A stretch of DNA of 54,191 nt from Bacteroides graminisolvens DSM 19988 = JCM 15093 (lineage in GTDB: Bacteria; Bacteroidota; Bacteroidia; Bacteroidales; Bacteroidaceae). Where the stretch lies: NCBI RefSeq assembly GCF_000428125.1, contig NZ_ATZI01000016.1, positions 1 through 54,191 on the forward strand, in the 5' to 3' direction. Below are positions 1-9,070 of the stretch, in pieces (position 1 is the first letter of the stretch; every line of letters starts with the position of its first letter). The notes under the pieces were generated by a model. That model made no database searches. It worked only from the letters and a program-made list of their open reading frames with translations, and was not told where the DNA came from. A program made the position numbers and the translations under genes.

Positions 1-2
1 CT

Positions 3-266
3 TTGGTTGCTTTGCAATACAACATCCTTTCGGTTGTAAAGAGGTTTACAGCATACGAAACGATGGGCAAACTTTTTCAAGACATAACCAAAGACTCTTT
101 GGAACTCTCGGTTACTGACAGAATATGGGGAGCCCTTCAGGAGATTGTTATAGCTATAGCGAACCTCTTCGGATTACTCGATGAGGAAATATACGATGCT
201 ATTATCAACAGATCTGAGGAGCTGGGCCATATATGCGATATTTACAAATTAAAACTGGCAAGTTGA
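3..266 (+). CDS. Transposase C-terminal fragment (DDE type), 5' truncated by the window edge
   Basis: The frame is open from the window edge (first full codon TTG at 3) and stops at 264-266, so only the last 87 residues are visible. The opening LVALQYNILSVVKRF followed by an amphipathic helical tail resembles the C-terminal end of IS4-like DDE transposases, where a hydrophobic 'NLLALAYN'-like helix follows the last catalytic residue. No catalytic residue is inside the window. Family assignment is by pattern memory only. The DNA just after the stop (267-300) is where the terminal inverted repeat would lie, but the other end of the element is not visible, so the boundary cannot be fixed. It could also be the tail of an unrelated helical protein. 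Confidence 0.5.
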   Translation: MVALQYNILSVVKRFTAYETMGKLFQDITKDSLELSVTDRIWGALQEIVIAIANLFGLLDEEIYDAIINRSEELGHICDIYKLKLAS

Positions 267-305
267 ACTTGCGAAACATGAATAATAATTGAACTATCAT
301 TGTTG

Positions 306-2897
306 TTAAAATTTAAAATTATAAGTAATGGATGGAACCATGCTGAACAAATAAGTCATCTCAGCATTAGGGATTCCACTTGCTGTATTTTGGTCGTAAG
401 TAATAATCCATGGATTTTTATGTCCGTAGGCATTGTACAGTGAGAAATTCCATTCTCCTTGCCATTTTTTACCCGGTTTATGAGTTGGTACATAATTAAC
501 TGACAAATCAAGGCGGTGATAATCTTTCTTTCTATATTCGTTTCTGCCTGAATATATGGGGAAATATTCTCCGTTGATCTCAAAGCGTCCTGTAGGGTAA
601 GAGGTTGGATTACCGGTTGCGTAAATCCAGGCAGCAGATACGCTCCATTTTTTAGAAAGCTGATATGCCGCTGAAATATTGATGCTGTGCGTTTTATCAA
701 ACGGAGAAAGATAAGTCTTGCCCTCATTAATTTCAGGAATTGTTCTTTCAGAACGTGACAGTGTATAGTTGATAAATCCGGTTAACGGTCCGTTGTTCTT
801 CTTTACCATAAACTCAATTCCGTATGCTTTTCCTTTACCCGAACGAATTTCACCATCTAATTTATCATTGAGTAATAATTGAGCGTGATCCGCAAAATCA
901 ATTACATGATTCATCTTCTTGTAATATACCTCTACAGATGTCTCAATATTATTTTCATTGAAATTACGGAAATACCCGGCCGATAACATATCAACTGTTT
1001 GAGGTTTAATGTTGGGACCGGCAGGAAACCATAAGTCCAAGGGTGAACCTGCGGAAGAATTATTGGCTAACTGAATAAATTGTGTATTGCGAGCGTAATT
1101 AGCTTTCACAGAAGAGGTTTCGGATAGTTTGTATACCATTCCTATTCTAGGCTCTAGTGCATGATATGTATGGTATATTTTTCCTGATCCGTATTGTGTT
1201 GAATCAGCTACTTCGTAGTTTTTATCGTAGCTATATACTGTAGCACTGCCTAGGTTTTGAAAAAAGGACCATCGTAATCCATATCTGATTGTAAATTTAT
1301 CTGTGAATTTATGCTCAGCAGAAAGATATACTCCGTGCTCCAAAGCCTTGTTTTTAGGTATTCGAAAGTCCGGATAATCAGGCTGAGTGATAAAGCCCGG
1401 ATTAAAATGATGTAGCGTACTGGTTGCTCCGTAGGTGAGTTTCAAGTTTCTGTTTAAGGTTTGGTTCCAATCCCACCTAAACATTAAGTCTGTAATGCCG
1501 GCTTCCCACTTAATACTAGCTTTGTCTAGCTTTGATTGTAACATGTAATGGTAATTGCTTGCATTTAAACTAATCTTTGAAATGAGGCTCTCGTTGAATA
1601 CATGTCCCCATGTAAGCGATCCTACCCGGTTCCCATACGAAAATTCAGCAACTGAAGCAGCTCCAAATTTATCATTACCCATATAAAGATTGAGTGACAG
1701 TTTGTCTTTATTCGATAAACGATGAGATATTTTCGCATTAATATCATAAAAGTAGATAACACTTTTGTTCAGTGACTCATCCGATGATGCTTTTAAAAAC
1801 AAATCAGCGTAGCTGCGACGTCCGCCTACCATCCAGTTTGTTCGTTCGCCCATAGAACCCTCCAGCATCAAACGACTGGATATTAATCCAATACCTCCAC
1901 TACCTTTTAGTTTGTCAGTATAAGTATCTTTCAATTGCACATCAAGAAGTGAAGAAAGACGCCCGCCATATTTCATGGGTAAGTCTCCTTTATATAACTC
2001 TACATTATCAACCACATCATTGTTGAAAACTGAAAAGAATCCAAACATGTGCGAAGCATTGTACACGGTAGCGTTGTCGAGTACAATTAAGTTCTGATCG
2101 GCCGAACCTCCTCTGACACTATACCCTGATCCTCCTTCGGCTGTAGCTTGAACTCCGGGCAATAGTTGTATGGCTTTAATGACATCCACTTCACCCATTA
2201 GTGCAGGCATTCGTTTGATTTCATTCATTGTCAGCTTTTCGACACCCATGTTTGTGCGACTCACATTTTCGTCTTTTTTATTGGCTAAAACGACTACTTC
2301 ATCTAACTTTGTGTCCGACTGGAGCATAAATTCCTGTTGTGTTTCCTGACGAATGTTGATCTTTTCAGTGTGTGTGCCATAGCCGATGTAGGACATCCGG
2401 CAAGAATAATTTCCGGTTGGTAACACTATGGAGAACAAACCGTTTTCGTCTGTTGAAGTACCGATACCTAGCTCTGGAATGTATATGTTTACATTCATCA
2501 GTGGCATACTGTTTTCGGCATCCTTAACAGAACCTTTAAATCTGACATTCTTTGCCACTCTGTTTTGTTTGGCCGGCATTTTCTCGTCTCGGCGATTAAT
2601 AGTCACTTGCCTGTCGTTTATTTTATAGGTAAGTGTTGTACGATTCAGAATTTCATCCAAGATTTGCTTTAAAGGCTTCTCTGTAGCCGATATTGTTACC
2701 CTGCGTGTTAGCTCTGTTTTTACATCATCTGAAAAGAAGAATACATAGTTACTTTTCTTTTCAAGTTCATTCAATACTTGAATGATGGGAGTTTCTTTTT
2801 TATGGATTGATAATTTGTTAGTTTGTGCTAGTATCCCCGTAGAAATAGAACCGAACAGAATAGTCAGTAAAAAAGTCTTTAGTTTACAAAATTTCAT
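306..2897 (-). CDS. TonB-dependent outer membrane receptor with STN signalling domain (FecA-like)
   Basis: Outer-membrane active transporter that also signals to the FecR/ECF pair encoded just upstream. The chosen start (ATG at 2897) gives a clean signal peptide, MKFCKLKTFLLTILFGS, ending near AQ; an in-frame ATG at 2945 would add 16 residues ahead of it. Domains in order: STN (secretin/TonB short N-terminal) at about residues 28-100, a carboxypeptidase-regulatory-like beta-sandwich at about 115-195, the plug (RMPALMGEVDVIKAIQLLPGV, then a VRGG motif), and the barrel ending in the terminal Phe of SITYNFKF. The protein is about 863 residues. No SusD partner is adjacent, which argues against a glycan SusC and leaves the ligand open (siderophore, metal complex or other). 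It is the last gene of the sigma/anti-sigma/receptor cassette, so it is probably induced by its own ligand. Confidence 0.88.
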   Translation of the reverse strand: MKFCKLKTFLLTILFGSISTGILAQTNKLSIHKKETPIIQVLNELEKKSNYVFFFSDDVKTELTRRVTISATEKPLKQILDEILNRTTLTYKINDRQVTINRRDEKMPAKQNRVAKNVRFKGSVKDAENSMPLMNVNIYIPELGIGTSTDENGLFSIVLPTGNYSCRMSYIGYGTHTEKINIRQETQQEFMLQSDTKLDEVVVLANKKDENVSRTNMGVEKLTMNEIKRMPALMGEVDVIKAIQLLPGVQATAEGGSGYSVRGGSADQNLIVLDNATVYNASHMFGFFSVFNNDVVDNVELYKGDLPMKYGGRLSSLLDVQLKDTYTDKLKGSGGIGLISSRLMLEGSMGERTNWMVGGRRSYADLFLKASSDESLNKSVIYFYDINAKISHRLSNKDKLSLNLYMGNDKFGAASVAEFSYGNRVGSLTWGHVFNESLISKISLNASNYHYMLQSKLDKASIKWEAGITDLMFRWDWNQTLNRNLKLTYGATSTLHHFNPGFITQPDYPDFRIPKNKALEHGVYLSAEHKFTDKFTIRYGLRWSFFQNLGSATVYSYDKNYEVADSTQYGSGKIYHTYHALEPRIGMVYKLSETSSVKANYARNTQFIQLANNSSAGSPLDLWFPAGPNIKPQTVDMLSAGYFRNFNENNIETSVEVYYKKMNHVIDFADHAQLLLNDKLDGEIRSGKGKAYGIEFMVKKNNGPLTGFINYTLSRSERTIPEINEGKTYLSPFDKTHSINISAAYQLSKKWSVSAAWIYATGNPTSYPTGRFEINGEYFPIYSGRNEYRKKDYHRLDLSVNYVPTHKPGKKWQGEWNFSLYNAYGHKNPWIITYDQNTASGIPNAEMTYLFSMVPSITYNFKF

Positions 2898-2976
2898 CTT
2901 CCTAAAATAATACCCATTGTTTTCTAATAAATCAGTTAGTCTCATAAATTTGTAGTTTGTACATTTAATACTCTTT

Positions 2977-4137
2977 TTAATCGGTTGAACATATTTTTAT
3001 TTTATTGTCTTTCTTTACTATTTTTACAGGCATAGTCATTGCAATGCTGTTTAATACATCTTCTATGCTATCTGTTAGTATAAGCTTTCCATTACATTTC
3101 ATTCTATCGGCTTTGGCACAACTTTCTATTTCTACGCCATAATATCTCTCTAAATAATGTACTACATCGCTGAGTGGTTGACTGTTCAATGTTAGTACTC
3201 CGTCTTTCCAGCTTATATAATTGTATGCATCTACCTCATGAACCGTGAGATTGTTTTTGGTAATTGCGGCCATTTGGTTAGGATCCAATATGAGTGATTG
3301 ATTATTGCTTGATTGTACTTTGACTTTACCTTCCAATAGCACTACTCGTTTAACTATATCACTAGGATATGAAGATATATTGAATTTTGTGCCTAAAACT
3401 TCAACAGAAAAATTATCTCCCTTTACAGTAAAAGGACGTTTGGGATCTTTACTTACTTCCAGGTATATTTCTCCTGATACATTTACTTCTCTTTTGTTAT
3501 GATCCATCAACGCGGGAAATTCAACCTCAGTTCCGGAGTTGACCCATATTTTACTCCCGTCGGGCATGCTTAAATAGGAACGCTGTCCACGAGGAACAAT
3601 AAGCCTGTTTCGTTTTCGTCCGCTTTTAATCGATTGCGACTTAGTGTTGTTTTCACTAATTAAAATACTCCCGTCGGTTCTATATGTAATGCGAGCATTT
3701 CGTGGAAGAATTGATACTTTTTCATCCGTTATCAGTTGAATCACCTTAGAACCTCGTGCTATCGTATCGTTAATTTGATTGTCTTTTATAAATAGATTTT
3801 GCAGCACGAACAAAGCCCCAATCAAACATGCAGCGGCTGCAACATACGAAGTACGCAGTAATATAACCTTTCTTTTATTATTTCTAATACGTACTTTTAA
3901 TTTCGTGAGCTCTTCTTTTTTCTCTTCTAGGGAAAGGCTGCATTGATTTAATTTAGTAGACTGCAATATCCTGATAGCCTGATTTATTTCAGGTTTGCAA
4001 GCTGGATATTCGTTCTGAAAGTCTGTCCAGAACTTATTGTTGCTTTCATCAGGAGAGAGTCTCCAGCCAATGAAATGTATGTCTTTAGCAAAATCAACTG
4101 CTTTATATGAACTATATTTTTCTTTTGATATCTGCAT
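2977..4137 (-). CDS. FecR-family anti-sigma factor
   Basis: Inner-membrane regulator that holds the neighbouring ECF sigma factor and receives the signal from the STN domain of the TonB receptor. The cytoplasmic N-terminal part (about residues 1-90) ends in a basic stretch (IRNNKRK), followed by one membrane segment at about 91-113 (VILLRTSYVAAAACLIGALF). The periplasmic FecR domain runs from about 180 to 285 (IVPRGQRSYLSMPDGSKIWVNSGTEVEFP, continuing to LGTKFNISSYP), and a DUF4974-like C-terminal domain (QPLSDVVHYLERYYGVEI) from about 318. It is 386 residues, normal for Bacteroides FecR proteins. It sits 69 bp after the sigma gene and 79 bp before the receptor start chosen here, all on the minus strand. 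Confidence 0.93.
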   Translation of the reverse strand: MQISKEKYSSYKAVDFAKDIHFIGWRLSPDESNNKFWTDFQNEYPACKPEINQAIRILQSTKLNQCSLSLEEKKEELTKLKVRIRNNKRKVILLRTSYVAAAACLIGALFVLQNLFIKDNQINDTIARGSKVIQLITDEKVSILPRNARITYRTDGSILISENNTKSQSIKSGRKRNRLIVPRGQRSYLSMPDGSKIWVNSGTEVEFPALMDHNKREVNVSGEIYLEVSKDPKRPFTVKGDNFSVEVLGTKFNISSYPSDIVKRVVLLEGKVKVQSSNNQSLILDPNQMAAITKNNLTVHEVDAYNYISWKDGVLTLNSQPLSDVVHYLERYYGVEIESCAKADRMKCNGKLILTDSIEDVLNSIAMTMPVKIVKKDNKIKICSTD

Positions 4138-4206
4138 AAAAAAGAGGTTTTGTATATAAGACGACAGTCTTTCAAAAACGTTCCCATTTTTGCAGAAAAA
4201 GTTTTT

Positions 4207-4800
4207 TTAGTTGATCATTCTTGAAATACAAAGCAGCATCACCAGTGACAATTCTTCCGTACGAATGCGCGCTATGGCTCTGCATACTAGTTTACGAACT
4301 GCCGGAGCACTCATTTCGAGTATAATAGCAATTTCTTCATATTCCATTTCTTCAATGAAGCGCAGATAAACAGCCTCTCGCTGTCTTCCGGTCAGAAGAT
4401 TAAGATATAGTTCTATCTGTTTTTCAATTTTATTCCGCTCTTCTTCGGCTATTAGCTCATCGAGTACAGTTGGTCTTACCGAAAATTCCAGTCCGGTCAA
4501 ATCTATAGTGTCCATGTTTGATTTCTGTATGTCGAGAATACGGTTTTTAAGTGCTCTGATAAGGTAGAATTTAGGGTTGCTAACTCCCTGAAAAGCTTTG
4601 CGATTAAAATATAACTTATAGAAAACGTCTTGAATTGCATCTTTCAGAGTTTCTTTATCAAAACCCCATCCCATGCCATACGCCATGAGCTGATTTACAT
4701 AGCGATTATAAATTATTGTAAAAGCATCATCATTTCCGTTTATGAAACGATCTAGCAAGAACAAATCATCGGTTGGTAACTGATTAAGCTTTTCAGACAT
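4207..4800 (-). CDS. ECF (extracytoplasmic function) RNA polymerase sigma factor
   Basis: Directs RNA polymerase to the promoter of the receptor cassette once released by the FecR protein. Region 2 covers about residues 13-85 (DRFINGNDDAFTIIYNRYVNQL, then DAIQDVFYKLYFNR), and region 4 about 120-185 (LLTGRQREAVYLRFIEEMEYEEIAIILEMSAPAVRKL, a typical helix-turn-helix). At 197 residues it has the usual length for the Bacteroides sigma-70 family paired with FecR. A -7 box lies about 33 bp upstream of the start codon. The gene order sigma, anti-sigma, receptor is diagnostic of the Fec-type trans-envelope system. Confidence 0.93.
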   Translation of the reverse strand: MSEKLNQLPTDDLFLLDRFINGNDDAFTIIYNRYVNQLMAYGMGWGFDKETLKDAIQDVFYKLYFNRKAFQGVSNPKFYLIRALKNRILDIQKSNMDTIDLTGLEFSVRPTVLDELIAEEERNKIEKQIELYLNLLTGRQREAVYLRFIEEMEYEEIAIILEMSAPAVRKLVCRAIARIRTEELSLVMLLCISRMIN

Positions 4801-4832
4801 ATAAAGAATGACGTATATGTTATATTTTTTTG

Positions 4833-4840
4833 CAAATATA
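4833..4840 (-). promoter_or_regulatory. -7 box upstream of the ECF sigma gene
   Basis: The minus strand reads TATATTTG, an exact match to the Bacteroidota -7 consensus TAnnTTTG, leaving a leader of roughly 27-30 nt before the ATG at 4800. No clear TTTG-type -33 element was found at the expected distance. Confidence 0.45.
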
Positions 4841-4883
4841 TCATAACGTCATTGCATTTATGAGTTATTTACTTTTTTTAATA

Positions 4884-6797
4884 CTATTGTACGGACTTAA
4901 GAGGCACATATTCAAGTGTAACAACAGATGGATCCAGATCCAGTATCTGAGTATCAGATGTGGAACATTTCTTTATTAGATAATAAAGAAGTAATAGTGT
5001 CTTTTTCATCGGAGGTAAATCTACATTCCGAGCTATTCGTTCAACCACTACAAAACGAAAATCACCTTCTATTTTTCGTTCCCGTAAAGATGGGTAACGG
5101 CTTAACAAGTCCACTTCACCTTTTTCCTCAAGCTCTTTACAGATGCGGTGAACAAATTTATCAATGTGTGCTCCTTGTTTGAATCCCGAGTGAATATCTA
5201 TTCTGAACATCTTGCCCGGTACAAATACTTTAACGTCATACTTAAAGTCATAAGGTTCGTCACTGCGGTGCAAATAAACAAACCAGTATGTATCTGCTCT
5301 TTTAGGTTGTTTATTTATAAGCGAATAAGATATTTTGCTTTCCATATCTGTGGGATATTTGGCGCGTGTTACGTAAACCAAATGTGTTGCAAATTTTGGA
5401 ATGCTTTTATCTTCGCAAATATTTTTTAAACAGTCTATAGTGGGAGCAATTGGTTCGTATTTTGAATAGCGGTTTTTTATTCTTCGTCCGTTGTACCATA
5501 CGAACATAATTCCGAAAATACATCCTGCAATTAATATGGTAGCCCATCCTCCATGTGTGAATTTAAACAGATTAGCAATGAAAAAACTACTTTCTATCGT
5601 AATAAAGAATGCTGTAAGCGGTATACTTATCCAAAGAGTGACGTTTTTGTATTGAAAGTATATGAATAATAACAGCGTAGTCATCAGCATGGTAATTGTG
5701 ATGGATAAACCGTACGCTGCTTCCATGTTCGATGAAGAGCCAAAACATACAACCATTAGCACACAAAGAGCCATCAGGGCATAATTTACTTGAGGAATAA
5801 ACATTTGCCCTTTAATGTTAGTTGGATATTTAATTTTAATATTAGGCCATAAGTCAAGTGAGATTGCTTCACTGATGATGGTGAATGACCCACTTATCAG
5901 AGCTTGGCTGGCAATAATAGCTGCAAGTGTAGCCATCCCGACTCCTATAAAAGAGAACCATCCCGGCATAATTTCAAAGAAAGGATTCACGTCTGTTGTT
6001 ACGAGGTTGGGATGTGTGATAATCCATGCTCCTTGCCCCAGATAGTTTAAGATCAGAGTTGATTTTACGTATACCCATGATACCCTGATGTTGTGCAAAC
6101 CACAATGTCCTAAGTCTGAATATAAAGCCTCGGCACCCGTTGTACAAAGGAATACGGCACCTAGAATAATGAACGCATCGGGAACCTCAATCAGCACTTT
6201 TACTGCATAAATAGGATTAAAAGCTTTAATAATCATTGGATAATGAAAAAAAGCCAATAAACCCAATACGCCAATCATGCTGAACCATAAAAACATGATA
6301 CGACCAAACGGTTTACCTAAACGTGCAGTACCTAAAGGCTGTACCAAGAATATTGCTGCGATGATGATTAACGCGATAGGTACTACCGGTAATGATGGCA
6401 ATAATCCGTTGAGCCCTTCAACGGCCGAGACCACAGTAATGGCCGGAGTAATAATCCCGTCGGCAAGTAAGGTCGCAGCACCGATGATAGCAATGATATA
6501 GGCCCATCTATACTTTTTTCTCATTAGCGCGAAAAGTGATAAAATGCCTCCTTCCCCTTTGTTATCAGCTCTAAGAGTGACTATTACATATTTTATAGTT
6601 GTTTGCAGGGTCAGCGTCCAGATAATACATGAAATTGCTCCGATGATATAATCAGGGTTTGCTTTTAATCCGGAAGGAAGGCCATTGATAATGGCTTTCA
6701 TCACATAAAGCGGAGATGTACCTATGTCTCCGTAAACAATACCGATAGCCATAAATATGCCCATAATACCAAAGGGCACTTTGTGCTGCTGTTTCAT
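4884..6797 (-). CDS. kup: Kup/Trk-D family low-affinity potassium transporter
   Basis: Inner-membrane K+/H+ symporter of the KUP/HAK family. The N-terminus carries the family signature GIVYGDIGTSPLYVMKAI at about residues 20-37. About twelve hydrophobic segments fill residues 12-450, including TLQTTIKYVIVTLRADNKGEGGI-type loop sequence with the conserved DNxGEGG, and GAEALYSDLGH. A soluble C-terminal domain of about 185 residues follows. The length of 637 residues is normal for the family. It stands alone between the sigma factor and a hydrolase; its own -7 box is at 6838-6845. No operon partner is evident. Confidence 0.96.
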   Translation of the reverse strand: MKQQHKVPFGIMGIFMAIGIVYGDIGTSPLYVMKAIINGLPSGLKANPDYIIGAISCIIWTLTLQTTIKYVIVTLRADNKGEGGILSLFALMRKKYRWAYIIAIIGAATLLADGIITPAITVVSAVEGLNGLLPSLPVVPIALIIIAAIFLVQPLGTARLGKPFGRIMFLWFSMIGVLGLLAFFHYPMIIKAFNPIYAVKVLIEVPDAFIILGAVFLCTTGAEALYSDLGHCGLHNIRVSWVYVKSTLILNYLGQGAWIITHPNLVTTDVNPFFEIMPGWFSFIGVGMATLAAIIASQALISGSFTIISEAISLDLWPNIKIKYPTNIKGQMFIPQVNYALMALCVLMVVCFGSSSNMEAAYGLSITITMLMTTLLLFIYFQYKNVTLWISIPLTAFFITIESSFFIANLFKFTHGGWATILIAGCIFGIMFVWYNGRRIKNRYSKYEPIAPTIDCLKNICEDKSIPKFATHLVYVTRAKYPTDMESKISYSLINKQPKRADTYWFVYLHRSDEPYDFKYDVKVFVPGKMFRIDIHSGFKQGAHIDKFVHRICKELEEKGEVDLLSRYPSLRERKIEGDFRFVVVERIARNVDLPPMKKTLLLLYYLIKKCSTSDTQILDLDPSVVTLEYVPLKSVQ

Positions 6798-6837
6798 TTT
6801 ACTATAATCTCTAATTTTACCTTAATCAAAAACCGCG

Positions 6838-6845
6838 CAAAAATA
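6838..6845 (-). promoter_or_regulatory. -7 box upstream of kup
   Basis: Minus strand TATTTTTG matches TAnnTTTG, about 40 bp before the kup start. The -33 element is not obvious. Confidence 0.45.
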
Positions 6846-6944
6846 GATAAATAAGTGAAACCCAGTTGTTTTCAACGGCTAAATACGTTGCAAGACTTCT
6901 AAGATACCTCTTAAGAGATATGGATGTTACAAAACTGTTTCATT

Positions 6945-8159
6945 TCATCGTAAGAATTCGCATATTCGGTTAAAGGTTCGGTGAAAATGTTCGTCTACAC
7001 TGTCGGCTATCGTATCCAGAGCAGGGAAGGGGTCCTCGTGTTTATATGGATATGGAAAGTCTAAAATATCTACTTTAATTGGGATGTTTCGCTTTACTCC
7101 TTGTAAGGTGTTAATCACTTCGTAGGCCGGTACAACAGTGTCTTTTGCCAGTGTTATAGCCAGAATTTGTTTGCTCATTTGGTTAAAGACGGCTTCACGC
7201 GGTTCGGTCAAGCATTTGTAATTCAACATTTTGCGGAAATTAACCCCTTCCGGATGCGCATCACTTAAATAATGACGAAGCAATTCGTCTCTGCGCATGT
7301 GACTTTCCAGATGCTCTACTACATACGAGTACAAGCTTACGTTTGCTTCACTGTCTAAAATAAATTTAGATACCGGTGACAAACGGTTGAATACGGCGCC
7401 TCCACAGAACATGCACAATTTTGATTCAGAAAAATACCCATCTTTGTTCGTCATCATGAGAATTTCAGCCAAAAAGCTACCTATTGAATACGAAAAGAAA
7501 TCAATAGAAGCTTCTTTTTCGATGGCCGGATGTAGTCCTGCTTTGATTTGTTCCACCAAATCAATAACATCATAGTATGTTTGTAAGCCCGACCAGATAA
7601 AACGTTGAGGTTTGTTGTGCAGGCGGGTGCTAATTGCTACATTCGAAAGCGTTGAACACAGCACATCAGGGTGCCTTTCTTTTCTTTGTTGGCTGATGGC
7701 AAACATTTGTCGGCTGTCACTCCAGCTGAGCGGTGCTCTGTTCATGTGAAATGCGATGGGGAATAGCAATACAGCTTTTCCTGTCTCTTCAACTAACGTT
7801 TTAGCCCATGTTAAGTATTTGGCCCAGTATTTCTCATTAAAGCCATGAAATAACAAAATTACATGGTTTACCTTGTTATCACCTTTCGGACGGAACAAGT
7901 GATAACGGAATTTGATGTTTTCCATGATTTCCGCATCACACTTGTTTATCATGGATTGTATAATATCCGGTTCATAATCAGGATCGGCAGCCGTACAATA
8001 CTCATAGGAATCTTGATTGCCGGCTCCCCCTGGTAGGAGAAATCGATAGGCCGATTCAAAGTTGTAGTTTTGCACGATAATCTTTTCGTCAATTACAATT
8101 TCCTTATTTTCATAGTTGACAATCTTTTTGAGATAGTTATGAAGGTCGATGTATTTCAT
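6945..8159 (-). CDS. DUF6051-like alpha/beta hydrolase, substrate unknown
   Basis: A 404-residue cytoplasmic protein without signal peptide or membrane segment. It has the landmarks of an alpha/beta hydrolase: strand plus oxyanion loop ILLFHGFNEK at 101-110, a nucleophile elbow FSYSIGS with Ser225, a possible acid in LAKDTVVP near 330, and a His near the C-terminus (KHEDPF). The family resembles the Bacteroides DUF6051 proteins, which have no established substrate. It is transcribed alone, divergent from the glycosyltransferase operon starting at 8327. The last third contains many charged residues and no extra domain that I recognise. The hydrolase fold is a fair inference; the reaction (ester, amide or thioester) cannot be told from sequence. 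Confidence 0.75.
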   Translation of the reverse strand: MKYIDLHNYLKKIVNYENKEIVIDEKIIVQNYNFESAYRFLLPGGAGNQDSYEYCTAADPDYEPDIIQSMINKCDAEIMENIKFRYHLFRPKGDNKVNHVILLFHGFNEKYWAKYLTWAKTLVEETGKAVLLFPIAFHMNRAPLSWSDSRQMFAISQQRKERHPDVLCSTLSNVAISTRLHNKPQRFIWSGLQTYYDVIDLVEQIKAGLHPAIEKEASIDFFSYSIGSFLAEILMMTNKDGYFSESKLCMFCGGAVFNRLSPVSKFILDSEANVSLYSYVVEHLESHMRRDELLRHYLSDAHPEGVNFRKMLNYKCLTEPREAVFNQMSKQILAITLAKDTVVPAYEVINTLQGVKRNIPIKVDILDFPYPYKHEDPFPALDTIADSVDEHFHRTFNRICEFLR

Positions 8160-8202
8160 TGTTACGTCTGATTTAATAATTGTTCAATGCTTAGAACATT
8201 GC

Positions 8203-8210
8203 CAAAGATA
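8203..8210 (-). promoter_or_regulatory. -7 box of the DUF6051-like gene
   Basis: Minus strand TATCTTTG fits TAnnTTTG perfectly and implies a leader of about 40 nt. It lies in the 167-bp divergent spacer before the GT2 operon. Confidence 0.5.
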
Positions 8211-8326
8211 AATATAAATGTTTCAGATTGTTATTTAAATCGGGATAAATGGTGTTAAATACCTAAATACAGATTCTATTCAGAATTTGCACCTACTTTT
8301 ACGTCCTTAAAATATTTATATTGTTT

Positions 8327-9070
8327 ATGAATAAGACTGGTACTTATCAATTTTGTATTATCATTCCGGTATACAATGAAGAGGGAAACATAACTAGATT
8401 GGAAAACGAACTAAAAAAGTTTCAGCATATTTCTCCTCTTAAAACATGCATCCTTTTTGTTAATGATAGTTCGATAGATAAAAGCTTAGCGCTGATAAAA
8501 GCTGTTTGCGCAGTCAATGAAGGTTTTTTCTACCTTTCATTTAAGCAAAATAGAGGTTTAAGTGCAGCGATTAAAGCCGGAATTGATTATGCTGAATCAA
8601 AGTTCATCGGTTATATGGATGCCGATTTGCAGACAACGCCGGAAGATTTTAACCTCCTGTTTCCCTATTTGAATGATTACGAAATGGTCATGGGCATTCG
8701 AACAGGCAGGAAAGATTCGTTTATTAAAAACCTTTCTTCCAGAGTGGCCAACGGATTCAGGCGGATGATGACAGGCGATGGTATTAAAGACACGGGTTGT
8801 CCTTTGAAAATAATTCATTCGGATTGTGCCAAACGCATACCCCTGTTTAATGGCATGCATCGTTTCTTGCCGGCATTAGTGCAGTTGCAGAATGGCAAAG
8901 TAATGCAGATTCCTGTTCGTCATTTTGAACGAACTGCCGGTCAATCCAAATATCATCTATCTAATAGATTAGTTGGTCCTTTTAAAGATTGTTTTGCTTT
9001 CCGATGGATGAAACATCGGTACATAAATTACACGATTGATTCAAGTAATGTTGACCTATTGAATGAATAA
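8327..9070 (+). CDS. GT2 glycosyltransferase, polyprenyl-phosphate sugar synthase-like (soluble)
   Basis: Family GT-A transferase related to ArnC, dolichol-phosphate mannose synthase and RgtE. The opening CIIIPVYNEEGNI, the ribose-binding FVNDSSIDKS and the metal-binding YMDADLQTTPED (near residues 100-111) are the GT2 landmarks. The catalytic domain is followed by the usual DPM1-type DTGCPLKII and HRFLPALVQLQ motifs. Unlike ArnC it has no C-terminal membrane helices: the protein ends at residue 247 with a hydrophilic tail. The membrane partner is probably the next gene, which overlaps it by 8 bp. I start at the ATG at 8327. Predicted reaction: moving a sugar, plausibly galacturonic acid given the epimerase below, from UDP to a polyprenyl phosphate. 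Confidence 0.85.
   Translation: MNKTGTYQFCIIIPVYNEEGNITRLENELKKFQHISPLKTCILFVNDSSIDKSLALIKAVCAVNEGFFYLSFKQNRGLSAAIKAGIDYAESKFIGYMDADLQTTPEDFNLLFPYLNDYEMVMGIRTGRKDSFIKNLSSRVANGFRRMMTGDGIKDTGCPLKIIHSDCAKRIPLFNGMHRFLPALVQLQNGKVMQIPVRHFERTAGQSKYHLSNRLVGPFKDCFAFRWMKHRYINYTIDSSNVDLLNE

Noticed and set aside
2898..2945. Start of the TonB receptor at 2945
   Set aside because: It would add 16 hydrophilic residues before the signal peptide; ATG 2897 gives the expected signal. The 2945 start cannot be excluded.
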